NCBI GenBank assembly: GCA_023245115.1
Contig: JAHFKX010000022.1
Location: 1-10,302 of the forward strand
DNA from: Candidatus Woesearchaeota archaeon
Lineage (GTDB): Archaea; Nanobdellota; Nanobdellia; UBA10117
Direction: 5' to 3'
DNA: 10,302 bases
A program made the position numbers and the translations under genes. Shown piece after piece: positions 1 through 5,898 of this stretch (positions within the stretch are counted from its first letter, which is position 1; the number at the start of each line of letters is the position of its first letter). The notes under the pieces are model-generated. The model saw nothing but the letters and a program-made list of their open reading frames with translations, did no database searches and was not told the DNA's origin.

Positions 1-648
1 TAATGTATCAAAAGCTGCAAATAATGTTGGTCCCTTGTACCACGCCAGATTTGGAGAAGGCTTATTTATATTGTCATCCTTCTGCGCAGAGATTGGTATA
101 ATGTTAATCTTTGCAACATCGAAGCCAGCGCCCTTCAGGAGCTTTTCTATCTCCCCGCGGACTTCGGTGTATCTCTTCTCATCGTAATTAACCATATCCA
201 TCTTGTTTACCGCAACGATGAACTGCCCAACGCCTAGCGTCTTTGCCAGCCATGCGTGTTCCTTCGTCTGTTCCATGACACCTTCACCGGCATTTGCAGA
301 AACCACAAGTAACGCGGCATCTGCCTGCGATGTACCAGTAATCATATTTTTGATGAAGTCCTTGTGTCCTGGGGCGTCAATTATTGTGAACATAAACTTC
401 TGTGTTGGAAATTCCTGATAGGAAAGGTCAATCGTGACACCGCGTTCCCGCTCTTCCTTAACACGATCCATTATAAATGCAAACTCAAACCCTGGCTTGC
501 CCTTCTCCTGAGCTTCCTGCTTGAGCTTTTCAAGTTCCTGCGGAGAAATTTTGCCGGAATCGAATAGTAATCTGCCTACGGTTGTTGATTTGCCGTGGTC
601 TACGTGACCAATAACGACAAGGTTCATATGTGGTTTCTTTTCAGCCAT
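1..648 (-). CDS. tuf: Translation elongation factor EF-1A (aEF1A), 5' part, truncated by window edge
   Basis: This GTPase delivers aminoacyl-tRNA to the ribosomal A site in the cytoplasm. The visible 216 codons cover the G domain. The P-loop GHVDHGKS is at residues 14-21, switch I contains ERERGVTIDL at about 66-75, the DAPGH switch II motif is at 91-95, NKMD is at 148-151 and the G5 SA is at 187-188. The insertion between P-loop and switch I is the archaeal/eukaryotic EF-1A type, not bacterial EF-Tu. The ATG at 648 is preceded by a good AGGTGA Shine-Dalgarno site (657-662), nine bases from the AUG. The reading frame is still open at base 1, so domains II and III lie outside the window. EF-2 lies upstream on the same strand, with a membrane protein gene between them. 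Symbol follows archaeal usage (tuf/EF1A). Confidence 0.96.
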   Translation of the reverse strand, partial: MAEKKPHMNLVVIGHVDHGKSTTVGRLLFDSGKISPQELEKLKQEAQEKGKPGFEFAFIMDRVKEERERGVTIDLSYQEFPTQKFMFTIIDAPGHKDFIKNMITGTSQADAALLVVSANAGEGVMEQTKEHAWLAKTLGVGQFIVAVNKMDMVNYDEKRYTEVRGEIEKLLKGAGFDVAKINIIPISAQKDDNINKPSPNLAWYKGPTLFAAFDTL

Positions 649-656
649 TTTATGTT

Positions 657-705
657 TCACCTATTTAGTTTGTTTCACAAGCCCTTCCAACAGGTCATTT
701 TTAAA
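657..705 (-). promoter_or_regulatory. EF-1A box A candidate and Shine-Dalgarno site
   Basis: On the minus strand a TTTAAAAA box A candidate lies at 705-698 and an AGGTGA ribosome-binding site at 662-657. A start about 25 bases after the box would give a leader of roughly 27 nt. A second AT-rich string (AAATATATTT, 733-724) could instead be the box A and would give a leader near 50 nt. The gap 649-796 otherwise shows no gene. Confidence 0.5.
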
Positions 706-796
706 CCTTTTGCTTCGGGCCTGAAATATATTTAATTACAATATTGTGCATTTATAAGGCTTTTGTATATAAATCTATATATATATTCACGATTAG

Positions 797-1360
797 TTAT
801 GTAGCAATAAAACAATACATGAGCAGCACAAACAAGCTGGCCAGAACAGCTAATGGCAAGCCAATGCCAAACAGCATCCAAGCTATTATTGAAATCAGCC
901 CTGCTGACGCAAAAAACCAGACAAGAACCAAAAACATATTTTTCATGTTTGCCTTCTTTTTATCGCCAGAGAACACAACAAACGGCCCGTCATATGTGTA
1001 CATCAAAAATGAGAGCGAATACAAAAACACAAGAATCGCGGCAAGCAGGCCAGCGTCAAAAATATCATGCGGAACTCCGAGCCAGTTAAACGCCAAGCGA
1101 TAAACCACTGACCCCATCAGCCATTGCGCGCAGAGCATAATTACCGGCCCAATGGGCAGCCAATATGGCATCACATCACGGGCCCAGCCGCCCTCAACAT
1201 AAATATCATAGTTTTTGGAAAAAATATACAGAGCTGCAGCAATAAATGGCAGCGCAAAAACCAGAGACCAGCTGAACTCATATGCAGCCAAAAAATAAAT
1301 GGCTATCAGGAAAGGCATGGCATAAACCCAGCTATAGCGGAACGAATGGTTAAACTCCAT
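797..1360 (-). CDS. Predicted six-TM integral membrane protein, family not recognised
   Basis: The 187-residue product is almost entirely hydrophobic. Likely membrane segments lie near residues 10-28, 31-47, 63-88, 100-122, 141-162 and 166-186. A charged loop with GDKKKANMK (about 132-140) separates the fourth and fifth segments and is probably cytoplasmic. An aromatic, acidic loop with the sequence YDIYVEGGWARD lies between the second and third. There is no signal peptide beyond the first membrane segment and no catalytic motif I can name. The gene starts 61 bases after the EF-2 stop. No Shine-Dalgarno site precedes the ATG at 1360, so it is either leaderless or carries a short leader from the AT-rich promoter just upstream. 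Transport or membrane-assembly roles are possible but unsupported. The gene itself is secure because the frame is long, uninterrupted and has strong TM periodicity. Confidence 0.8.
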   Translation of the reverse strand: MEFNHSFRYSWVYAMPFLIAIYFLAAYEFSWSLVFALPFIAAALYIFSKNYDIYVEGGWARDVMPYWLPIGPVIMLCAQWLMGSVVYRLAFNWLGVPHDIFDAGLLAAILVFLYSLSFLMYTYDGPFVVFSGDKKKANMKNMFLVLVWFFASAGLISIIAWMLFGIGLPLAVLASLFVLLMYCFIAT

Positions 1361-1399
1361 GGGTTTTAATGGAGGGAAAAACTTTTATGTTTTGGCACA

Positions 1400-1417
1400 T
1401 ATATATTTATATAAAAA
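1400..1417 (-). promoter_or_regulatory. AT-rich promoter/termination region between EF-2 and the membrane protein gene
   Basis: The short gap after EF-2 is nearly pure A/T and on the minus strand includes TTTATATA-like box A strings (around 1415-1408) plus a T5 run. It could both end EF-2 transcription and start the membrane-protein mRNA. A weaker CATAAAAG string centred near 1385 would match leaderless spacing for the ATG at 1360. The choice between them is open. Confidence 0.35.
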
Positions 1418-1421
1418 TATA

Positions 1422-3626
1422 TTAGTCAAAAATCGGCTTCGGCAGTTCCTTCGACAGGCCCTTGCGTTCCCTGATTTTCATAACGACTTGTAACTGCAAA
1501 TCATTGGGCAGCTTCTTATATGAAACGTCTATCAGGCTTTGGAAACCACGGCCGCCAGTCGCTGACTTCAGCTGGGCCTCGAAGCCAAACATCTCCACAA
1601 CCGGAATTTCGGCCACGATAACATAACGAGTGCCTTCCTGATTTGTTTCTAAGACCAAACCCCTGCGCCCGCCGACCAGTTTTGTTGCCTCAGTCAGATA
1701 TTCCATGGGCGTGTCTATTCTTACGGTTTGCACTGGCTCATACAGCACATCTCCTGCAGTCAGCATACAATTATCGATTGCCATCCTTACGCACGGAATC
1801 ATCTGGCCTGGCCCTCGGTGGATGGTATCTTCGTGTAGTTTTGTTTCGGTAAGAATAATTTTCAAGCCATAACAGGGCTCCCGTGCGATAGGCCCTTGCT
1901 CCATTCGCTCCTCAAATGCTTCCATCACCATCTCGATAATTTCGCCGATGTGAACCTCGCCGCGAGTACCTTCTACCAAAACATTTCCGTTGTAAATATA
2001 AACGACTTGCTTGGCCTCGTCCTTTTCCATGCCACCCTTTACCAATGCATCTATTACCTCTGGCTTTTTCTTCTTGAGCTTGCCTTCGGGTATGGTGCCA
2101 TCCTTAATGGCCTTGTAAACTCCCGGTTCCAAAGGCACAATCTTCATATACACTTTATTATGTTTGTTTGGCGACTTACCTTCCAATACTTCTGACGGCT
2201 TTGCAACAGTTTCACGGTAAACAACGACTGGCGGCGAAACAACGATTTCAATGCCTTTCTCTCTGATTTTTCTTTCAACTTTTGCATCTAAGTGAAGCTC
2301 ACCCAGACCGGAAACAAGAATTTCGCCTGTTTCCTGTGAAACTTTTATTTTTAGGGTTGGGTCTTCCTTTGTGAGAATATTTAGAAAATCAATTAACTTT
2401 GGCAGATCCTGCGGATTTTTCGGCTCGATTGCCTTTGTTACGACTGGCTCGAAGATGTGCTTAATCGACTCGAATGGCTCAAGCGTATTGCCGGGCTCTG
2501 TCAATGTCTCGCCGACAGCGATATCGCCCAGGCCAACTAAGCCAACTATGTTGCCTGCAACTGCCTCGCGAATCGGAACACGCCGAGATGCAATGAACGT
2601 GGAAAGCTGCTGTACTTTATAATCTTTATCCGCGCGAACGAGATGCAATATCTGGCCTTCAGTCATCTTTCCGGAAAATATTCTTCCGGTTGCAATCATG
2701 CCTGCGTGCTGATCGTAAAATACTTTTGTGGCGGTCGCTCCAAGTGATGCATTAGGATTACAATTAAGCATATCCTTGCCGGCCTGTGACTCAAGGTCGC
2801 CACGCCATATTCTCGGAAGCCTGTACCTCTGCGCTTCGACCGGCGAAGGTAAATGTGCTACTACCATATCCAAAACGACAATGTGCGCCGGCGCTTTTTT
2901 TGCAAGTTCATCATCCCGATCCTGCGAACAAAGGTCGATGATATCTTTGAATGTTATCCCGAACTTTTTCATGGCTGGCACTGAAATCGCCCACTTCTTC
3001 AGCGCTGAGCCAAACGCAACTGTTCCCTTTTCAACCGAAAGCGCCCATTTTTCTTTGTACTCATCTGGCGCGTTTTTCAGAATAAAATTATTTATTTCGT
3101 TAACAAGCGCGACGAGCCTTTGCAATAATTGTTCGGGCGTAAGCCTCAGCTCTTTTATTGCACGGTCAACTTTATTAATAAACAAAATCGGCTTAACTTT
3201 TTCCTGCAAGGCCTGATGCAAAACAGTTTCTGTCTGTGGCATCATGCCCTCAACCGCACAGCCGACAACAACTGCTCCGTCTATTGCGCGCATGGCCTGT
3301 GTAACATCTGCGCCGAAGTCTACGTGCCCTGGTGTGTCAAGCAAATTAATCAAAAATTCTTCGCCCTCGCACTTGTGGGCCATTGTTACAGTTGCGCCGT
3401 AAATAGTCATCAAACGCTCGTGTTCCTGCTTATCAATCCACGTGAGCATTCGCTCACCTACAAGCTCCTTAGACATCATGCCAGCTTCTGCTGCCAAGTT
3501 ATCAGTAAGGGTAGTTTTGCCATGGTGAATATGTGCAACGATCCCAATATTTCGGATATTCTTCTGATTCTTCATCAGTTTCTGGACGCTGTCCGCATAC
3601 TCGAGTTCTTTCCCACCTTGTGCCAT
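1422..3626 (-). CDS. fusA: Archaeal translation elongation factor EF-2
   Basis: This translocase GTPase moves tRNA and mRNA through the ribosome. Its 734 residues match the usual archaeal length. DTPGH is at 97-101, NKVD at 151-154, and the G5-region FGSALKKWAIS follows the G domain. The domain III-V sequence has SGLGELHLD and ends in the TGGRGF and KIRERKGL stretches. The loop IHRGPGQ carries the histidine (about residue 603) that archaea and eukaryotes convert to diphthamide. Two G-domain features are odd. The P-loop reads AHIHHGKTT (31-39), with His34 where I expect Asp, and switch I reads RLMTI (71-75) where I expect RGITI. Everything else looks intact, so I read it as functional. The ATG at 3626 has no Shine-Dalgarno site but a box A 26 bases upstream, which indicates a leaderless mRNA. 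The symbol fusA is used by analogy; archaeal copies are often just called aEF-2. Confidence 0.97.
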   Translation of the reverse strand: MAQGGKELEYADSVQKLMKNQKNIRNIGIVAHIHHGKTTLTDNLAAEAGMMSKELVGERMLTWIDKQEHERLMTIYGATVTMAHKCEGEEFLINLLDTPGHVDFGADVTQAMRAIDGAVVVGCAVEGMMPQTETVLHQALQEKVKPILFINKVDRAIKELRLTPEQLLQRLVALVNEINNFILKNAPDEYKEKWALSVEKGTVAFGSALKKWAISVPAMKKFGITFKDIIDLCSQDRDDELAKKAPAHIVVLDMVVAHLPSPVEAQRYRLPRIWRGDLESQAGKDMLNCNPNASLGATATKVFYDQHAGMIATGRIFSGKMTEGQILHLVRADKDYKVQQLSTFIASRRVPIREAVAGNIVGLVGLGDIAVGETLTEPGNTLEPFESIKHIFEPVVTKAIEPKNPQDLPKLIDFLNILTKEDPTLKIKVSQETGEILVSGLGELHLDAKVERKIREKGIEIVVSPPVVVYRETVAKPSEVLEGKSPNKHNKVYMKIVPLEPGVYKAIKDGTIPEGKLKKKKPEVIDALVKGGMEKDEAKQVVYIYNGNVLVEGTRGEVHIGEIIEMVMEAFEERMEQGPIAREPCYGLKIILTETKLHEDTIHRGPGQMIPCVRMAIDNCMLTAGDVLYEPVQTVRIDTPMEYLTEATKLVGGRRGLVLETNQEGTRYVIVAEIPVVEMFGFEAQLKSATGGRGFQSLIDVSYKKLPNDLQLQVVMKIRERKGLSKELPKPIFD

Positions 3627-3648
3627 ACTAACTGATTTTAATAAATGG

Positions 3649-3656
3649 TTTATAAA
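3649..3656 (-). promoter_or_regulatory. EF-2 box A, leaderless spacing
   Basis: TTTATAAA, a near-consensus archaeal box A, is centred 26.5 bases ahead of the EF-2 ATG at 3626. Transcription would start essentially at the AUG, and no Shine-Dalgarno site is present. Confidence 0.7.
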
Positions 3657-3752
3657 TCTATACCTGTTTACTTAAACACACATATTAATTTGCATTTGGT
3701 ATAAAAACAAACGACAAGTTATATAAAAATATATAATATTATATACAAACAC

Positions 3753-3760
3753 TTTAAAAA
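3753..3760 (+). promoter_or_regulatory. Box A for the first tandem paralogue
   Basis: TTTAAAAA is centred 24.5 bases before the ATG at 3781, matching leaderless spacing. A longer TATA-like block (ATATAAAAATATATAATATTATATA, partly 3721-3745) lies upstream in the same divergent gap with EF-2 and could be a second promoter. Confidence 0.55.
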
Positions 3761-3780
3761 ACGAGCTGCTGTGCCAGCAC

Positions 3781-4335
3781 ATGTTAATACCATTCTACAT
3801 CAGGCAGGCACAAATAGAAACGCTGCAGGCCATGCCGCCGGACCATCGCGGGCTGGCTGGCGTGCTTGCTGCACACAGGATTCTCGACCGCGAAACGAAG
3901 AATATGATTTTGAAGTACAAAAAACGCAGAGTAGATAATCTAACAATACGCGGCTGGCTGGCTGAATGGTGGCCAATAGAATATTTTAGTGCATTTACAG
4001 TCTCAGTATATGAAAAAAAACATGAAAAATTTAACGCGCTAATCGAAATTTGCGAAGAACATCCAGAAATGATACTTATTCCTGCATTTACAACCTACGA
4101 GCACCTAAACAATGCAAAAGAAGATTTGGTGAGTAAAAATTACAGATATTTGCTTGCCCTGCATTTAGAACCAACGCTTTACCAAATAACAAATTACATG
4201 CTCCAAAATCCCCTAAGCCTTAAGGAAATACCATTCAGTATTATGGCGCAGGATGTCACAACCGAAAAATTTGCTGTCCAGATAAAAATTAGTTCTGCTT
4301 TAGAGCGCGAATTCAACAAAAAGCTAAACCCCTAG
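3781..4335 (+). CDS. Hypothetical soluble protein, first of a tandem paralogue pair
   Basis: I do not recognise the family of this 184-residue protein. It has no signal peptide or membrane segment. It aligns end to end over its first two thirds with the next gene. Shared points are an N-terminal aromatic strand (IPFYIR here, IQLYLP there), L..(M/W)P....GL.G...A.R.L, EYF..F..S, and a central ICEEHP (ICEKHP in the partner) followed by an AF motif. The pair therefore comes from a duplication. The C-terminus is charged (LEREFNKKL) and corresponds to LEKEFKKYY in the partner. The stop is TAG, the only terminal TAG among the genes here; reading through it would add only seven residues before TAA at 4357-4359. 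The start fits the leaderless box A and the paralogue alignment. A substrate or partner cannot be guessed from sequence. Confidence 0.8.
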   Translation: MLIPFYIRQAQIETLQAMPPDHRGLAGVLAAHRILDRETKNMILKYKKRRVDNLTIRGWLAEWWPIEYFSAFTVSVYEKKHEKFNALIEICEEHPEMILIPAFTTYEHLNNAKEDLVSKNYRYLLALHLEPTLYQITNYMLQNPLSLKEIPFSIMAQDVTTEKFAVQIKISSALEREFNKKLNP

Positions 4336-4348
4336 TGCGCCGTTGACA

Positions 4349-4368
4349 GAACATTTTAAAAAATGTTC
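4349..4368 (+). promoter_or_regulatory. Dyad overlapping the box A of the second paralogue
   Basis: The inverted repeat has perfect 9-bp arms (GAACATTTT and AAAATGTTC) separated by two bases. Its centre contains the TTTTAAAA box A (4354-4361), placed 26.5 bases before the ATG at 4384. A protein bound to the dyad would block TBP, so it looks like an operator. It could alternatively help to end transcription of the upstream gene. Confidence 0.5.
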
Positions 4369-4383
4369 TATTGTATATTTCTT

Positions 4384-4998
4384 ATGGCAATTCAGCTCTA
4401 TTTGCCAATAAAACGGTTTGAACTCCTAAAAAGCTGGCCTGCGAATGAATATGGCTTAGTAGGCTTAATAGTTGCGCAGCGCGTTTTAAACAAAGATGAA
4501 CAGGCACTTGTGCGAACCGCAGCAGACGTTCATGCTCGTATATTATTGCGCGAATTACTAAACGCCCGATCTGGTGACGAGTACTTTGCCTCGTTCATAA
4601 TCTCGACAAGCCAGCATAAAGCTGAAGCGACTGCGGCACTGAATGACATTTGCGAAAAACATCCAGATGTGATAGCCATCACCGCATTTTCAAAGCTGCG
4701 CGATGTATACCTGCGCAGGTACCATCTCAACAGCGCAAATTATGATCAGGTATTTATAGTAAACTGGCGTGCCAATTATGCACTGCCAGAAGCGGTCGAC
4801 GCAGCATACATCGCCGGCCAGTCTGTTGCAATGCTCAAGGGCAGGCCTTCGATACTCTTGAACGATAATGAAGTAACTGAAAACCACCAAACTCAAGCCC
4901 ACGCAGCCGAAGAGCTGGAAAAAGAGTTTAAAAAATATTATGAGTTAAGAAAGAACATGTCTGCTGAGCAAAACAATGCAGATGCCCTGCGAACGTAA
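4384..4998 (+). CDS. Hypothetical soluble protein, second of the tandem paralogue pair
   Basis: The product from the ATG at 4384 is 204 residues and begins MAIQLYLP, which lines up with the MLIPFYIR start of the preceding gene. An in-frame ATG at 4363 would add seven residues but lies inside the box A dyad, so I reject it. Conserved with the partner are the GL.G..(A).R.L block, EYFASF..S, NDICEKHPD and a following AF. The region after about residue 100 diverges, and the C-terminal ~40 residues are a charged, probably helical tail (EELEKEFKKYYELRKN) ending in a polar stretch absent from the paralogue. There is no signal peptide or membrane segment and I recognise no domain. The gene is most likely transcribed alone as a leaderless mRNA, possibly under control of the dyad. 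Confidence 0.82.
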   Translation: MAIQLYLPIKRFELLKSWPANEYGLVGLIVAQRVLNKDEQALVRTAADVHARILLRELLNARSGDEYFASFIISTSQHKAEATAALNDICEKHPDVIAITAFSKLRDVYLRRYHLNSANYDQVFIVNWRANYALPEAVDAAYIAGQSVAMLKGRPSILLNDNEVTENHQTQAHAAEELEKEFKKYYELRKNMSAEQNNADALRT

Positions 4999-5008
4999 AA
5001 CAAGAAAT

Positions 5009-5029
5009 GAAACAAAAAAACAAAACAAA
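5009..5029 (-). terminator. T-rich termination tract for the small membrane protein gene
   Basis: On the minus strand, downstream of the stop at 5101, the sequence becomes T-rich (TTTGTTTTGTTTTTTTG), the form of many archaeal intrinsic terminators. It lies between two convergent genes. Confidence 0.45.
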
Positions 5030-5100
5030 GAATTAACTAATTGACTAGCGAGTTCGGCGTCGCCTTCGTGAGCCGGGCGAACGAAGACCCGCAGAATGTG

Positions 5101-5409
5101 TTAACGGCTTCTGCGTCGCCTTCTGGCCTTTCCGCCCCACATCTTTCCTTCATTATTCCAGAACCAAACGAACACATATGCCAATATCCAGGCAACTATG
5201 ACGTGCCCTATCAGGCCAGCAATGAAAGTACCGCCAGTTAAAGTAGTGTTAATGACCGAATTTAAATTTAAATTCGGTTCTATCATTTGAACTAGATTTA
5301 GCAAACTCTGTGGCGCAAGCGCAAGCCACGCACTTTTGACAGAGTAAATCACGCCAACGAAAGTGGCAAATGCAGTTGTAACCTGTTTCGAATCTAGTTT
5401 TAGTACCAT
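5101..5409 (-). CDS. Small two-TM membrane protein with basic C-terminal tail (DUF5676-like layout)
   Basis: The product is 102 residues with membrane segments at about 11-31 and 57-84 and an Asn-rich loop (NLNLN) between them. A basic C-terminal tail (ARRRRRSR) probably faces the cytoplasm. The N-terminal LDSK....A..T..G.IY pattern and the final FVWFWN resemble the small two-helix DUF5676-type membrane proteins. That is a layout match from memory, not a search result. The ATG at 5409 has an AGGTGA Shine-Dalgarno site four bases upstream. A box A candidate (TATATAAA, 5496-5489) implies a leader of nearly 60 nt containing a hairpin. The Asn-Leu repeat in the loop is encoded by a 24-bp palindrome (5255-5278). 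Function unknown. Confidence 0.75.
   Translation of the reverse strand: MVLKLDSKQVTTAFATFVGVIYSVKSAWLALAPQSLLNLVQMIEPNLNLNSVINTTLTGGTFIAGLIGHVIVAWILAYVFVWFWNNEGKMWGGKARRRRRSR
5255..5278. repeat. 24-bp perfect palindrome inside the small membrane protein gene
   Basis: ACCGAATTTAAA is followed immediately by its exact reverse complement. It lies in the coding sequence for the inter-helix loop (PNLNLNS). G5254 and T5279 could add one G-U pair in RNA from the plus strand. Confidence 0.85.
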
Positions 5410-5438
5410 TTATTCACCTTTTCCTCTGATATAAAATT

Positions 5439-5456
5439 GTCTGAACTTATTCAGAC
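5439..5456 (-). promoter_or_regulatory. Stem-loop in the leader of the small membrane protein gene
   Basis: Perfect 7-bp arms GTCTGAA and TTCAGAC flank a 4-base loop. The element lies between the presumed box A (5489-5496) and the Shine-Dalgarno site (5414-5419), so it is in the 5' leader. It could be an operator or an RNA control element. Confidence 0.45.
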
Positions 5457-5515
5457 TTATTTTAATCAGATATATTCAAAGATATTGATTTATATACGTT
5501 AGTTACTACTTTAAA

Positions 5516-5523
5516 TTTATAAA
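5516..5523 (+). promoter_or_regulatory. Box A for the 117-aa orphan ORF
   Basis: TTTATAAA is centred 25.5 bases before the ATG at 5545, again leaderless spacing. This selects that ATG over an in-frame GTG at 5536. Confidence 0.5.
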
Positions 5524-5544
5524 ACTATTAGGCGAGTGCTTAGT

Positions 5545-5898
5545 ATGCAGCACATAAGTGTCATACTGGGTATAACCGCATACAAATGTTTAGCTACGGC
5601 GTGCGAAACATTACCGCGGAAAATCGGATACAGCCAAGCCCTCGGACAGCTTAAAACGGATTGCTGCGCTGGCACACTTAACGATTCCAGTGCAGGCCTC
5701 CTGCTTTTTGTTAACGCGCTACCCAATGGTTTTTTCCCGCTTTCGGCAGATAAGTTTACAGAAAAAGCATACTTTGCGCAAACATGGGCAATTAGTTACC
5801 GCCCGCCGCCAAAAAGAGGCATATCGACGCCCGCAACTATCCGCTGGCAGGCAATGTTAGATAAAGAACTAGTGGCCAGATTAGACTCACTGCAATAA
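5545..5898 (+). CDS. Hypothetical protein, orphan ORF convergent with GlyRS
   Basis: I do not recognise this 117-residue product. It has four cysteines, one of them early and a CC pair near residue 43, and moderate hydrophobic stretches (SVILGI, GLLLFVNAL). I see no clear membrane helix, and a PPPKRG segment lies near residue 92. The case for a real gene is positional. It fills a gap of about 480 bases with no competing gene, has a well-placed box A, and its stop falls 12 bases inside the tail of the convergent GlyRS gene. It lacks a Shine-Dalgarno site, as expected for a leaderless mRNA. The opposite-strand ORF 5517-5726 has no such support. Spurious coding remains possible. Confidence 0.55.
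   Translation: MQHISVILGITAYKCLATACETLPRKIGYSQALGQLKTDCCAGTLNDSSAGLLLFVNALPNGFFPLSADKFTEKAYFAQTWAISYRPPPKRGISTPATIRWQAMLDKELVARLDSLQ

Noticed and set aside
203..567. Plus-strand ORFs at the left edge
   Set aside because: They are antisense to the conserved EF-1A G domain.
744..1369. Plus-strand ORFs opposite the six-TM protein gene
   Set aside because: Composition and TM periodicity favour the minus-strand gene; these are shadows.
2728..3635. Plus-strand ORFs (2728-3216 and 3129-3635) opposite EF-2
   Set aside because: They lie fully within the strongly conserved EF-2 coding sequence and have no domain or promoter support.
4363..4383. Upstream ATG at 4363 for the second paralogue
   Set aside because: It lies inside the box A dyad and the paralogue alignment begins at the ATG at 4384.
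5046..5100. Possible tRNA (GTTCG-like string in a GC-rich gap)
   Set aside because: No cloverleaf or acceptor stem can be folded; no tRNA or rRNA was recognised anywhere in the window.
5041..5241. Plus-strand ORF opposite the small membrane protein gene
   Set aside because: TTG start, no promoter, antisense to a two-TM protein with a good ribosome-binding site.
5517..5726. Minus-strand ORF in the 5410-5886 gap
   Set aside because: It conflicts with the plus-strand 117-aa ORF, which has the promoter spacing, and shows no recognisable sequence.
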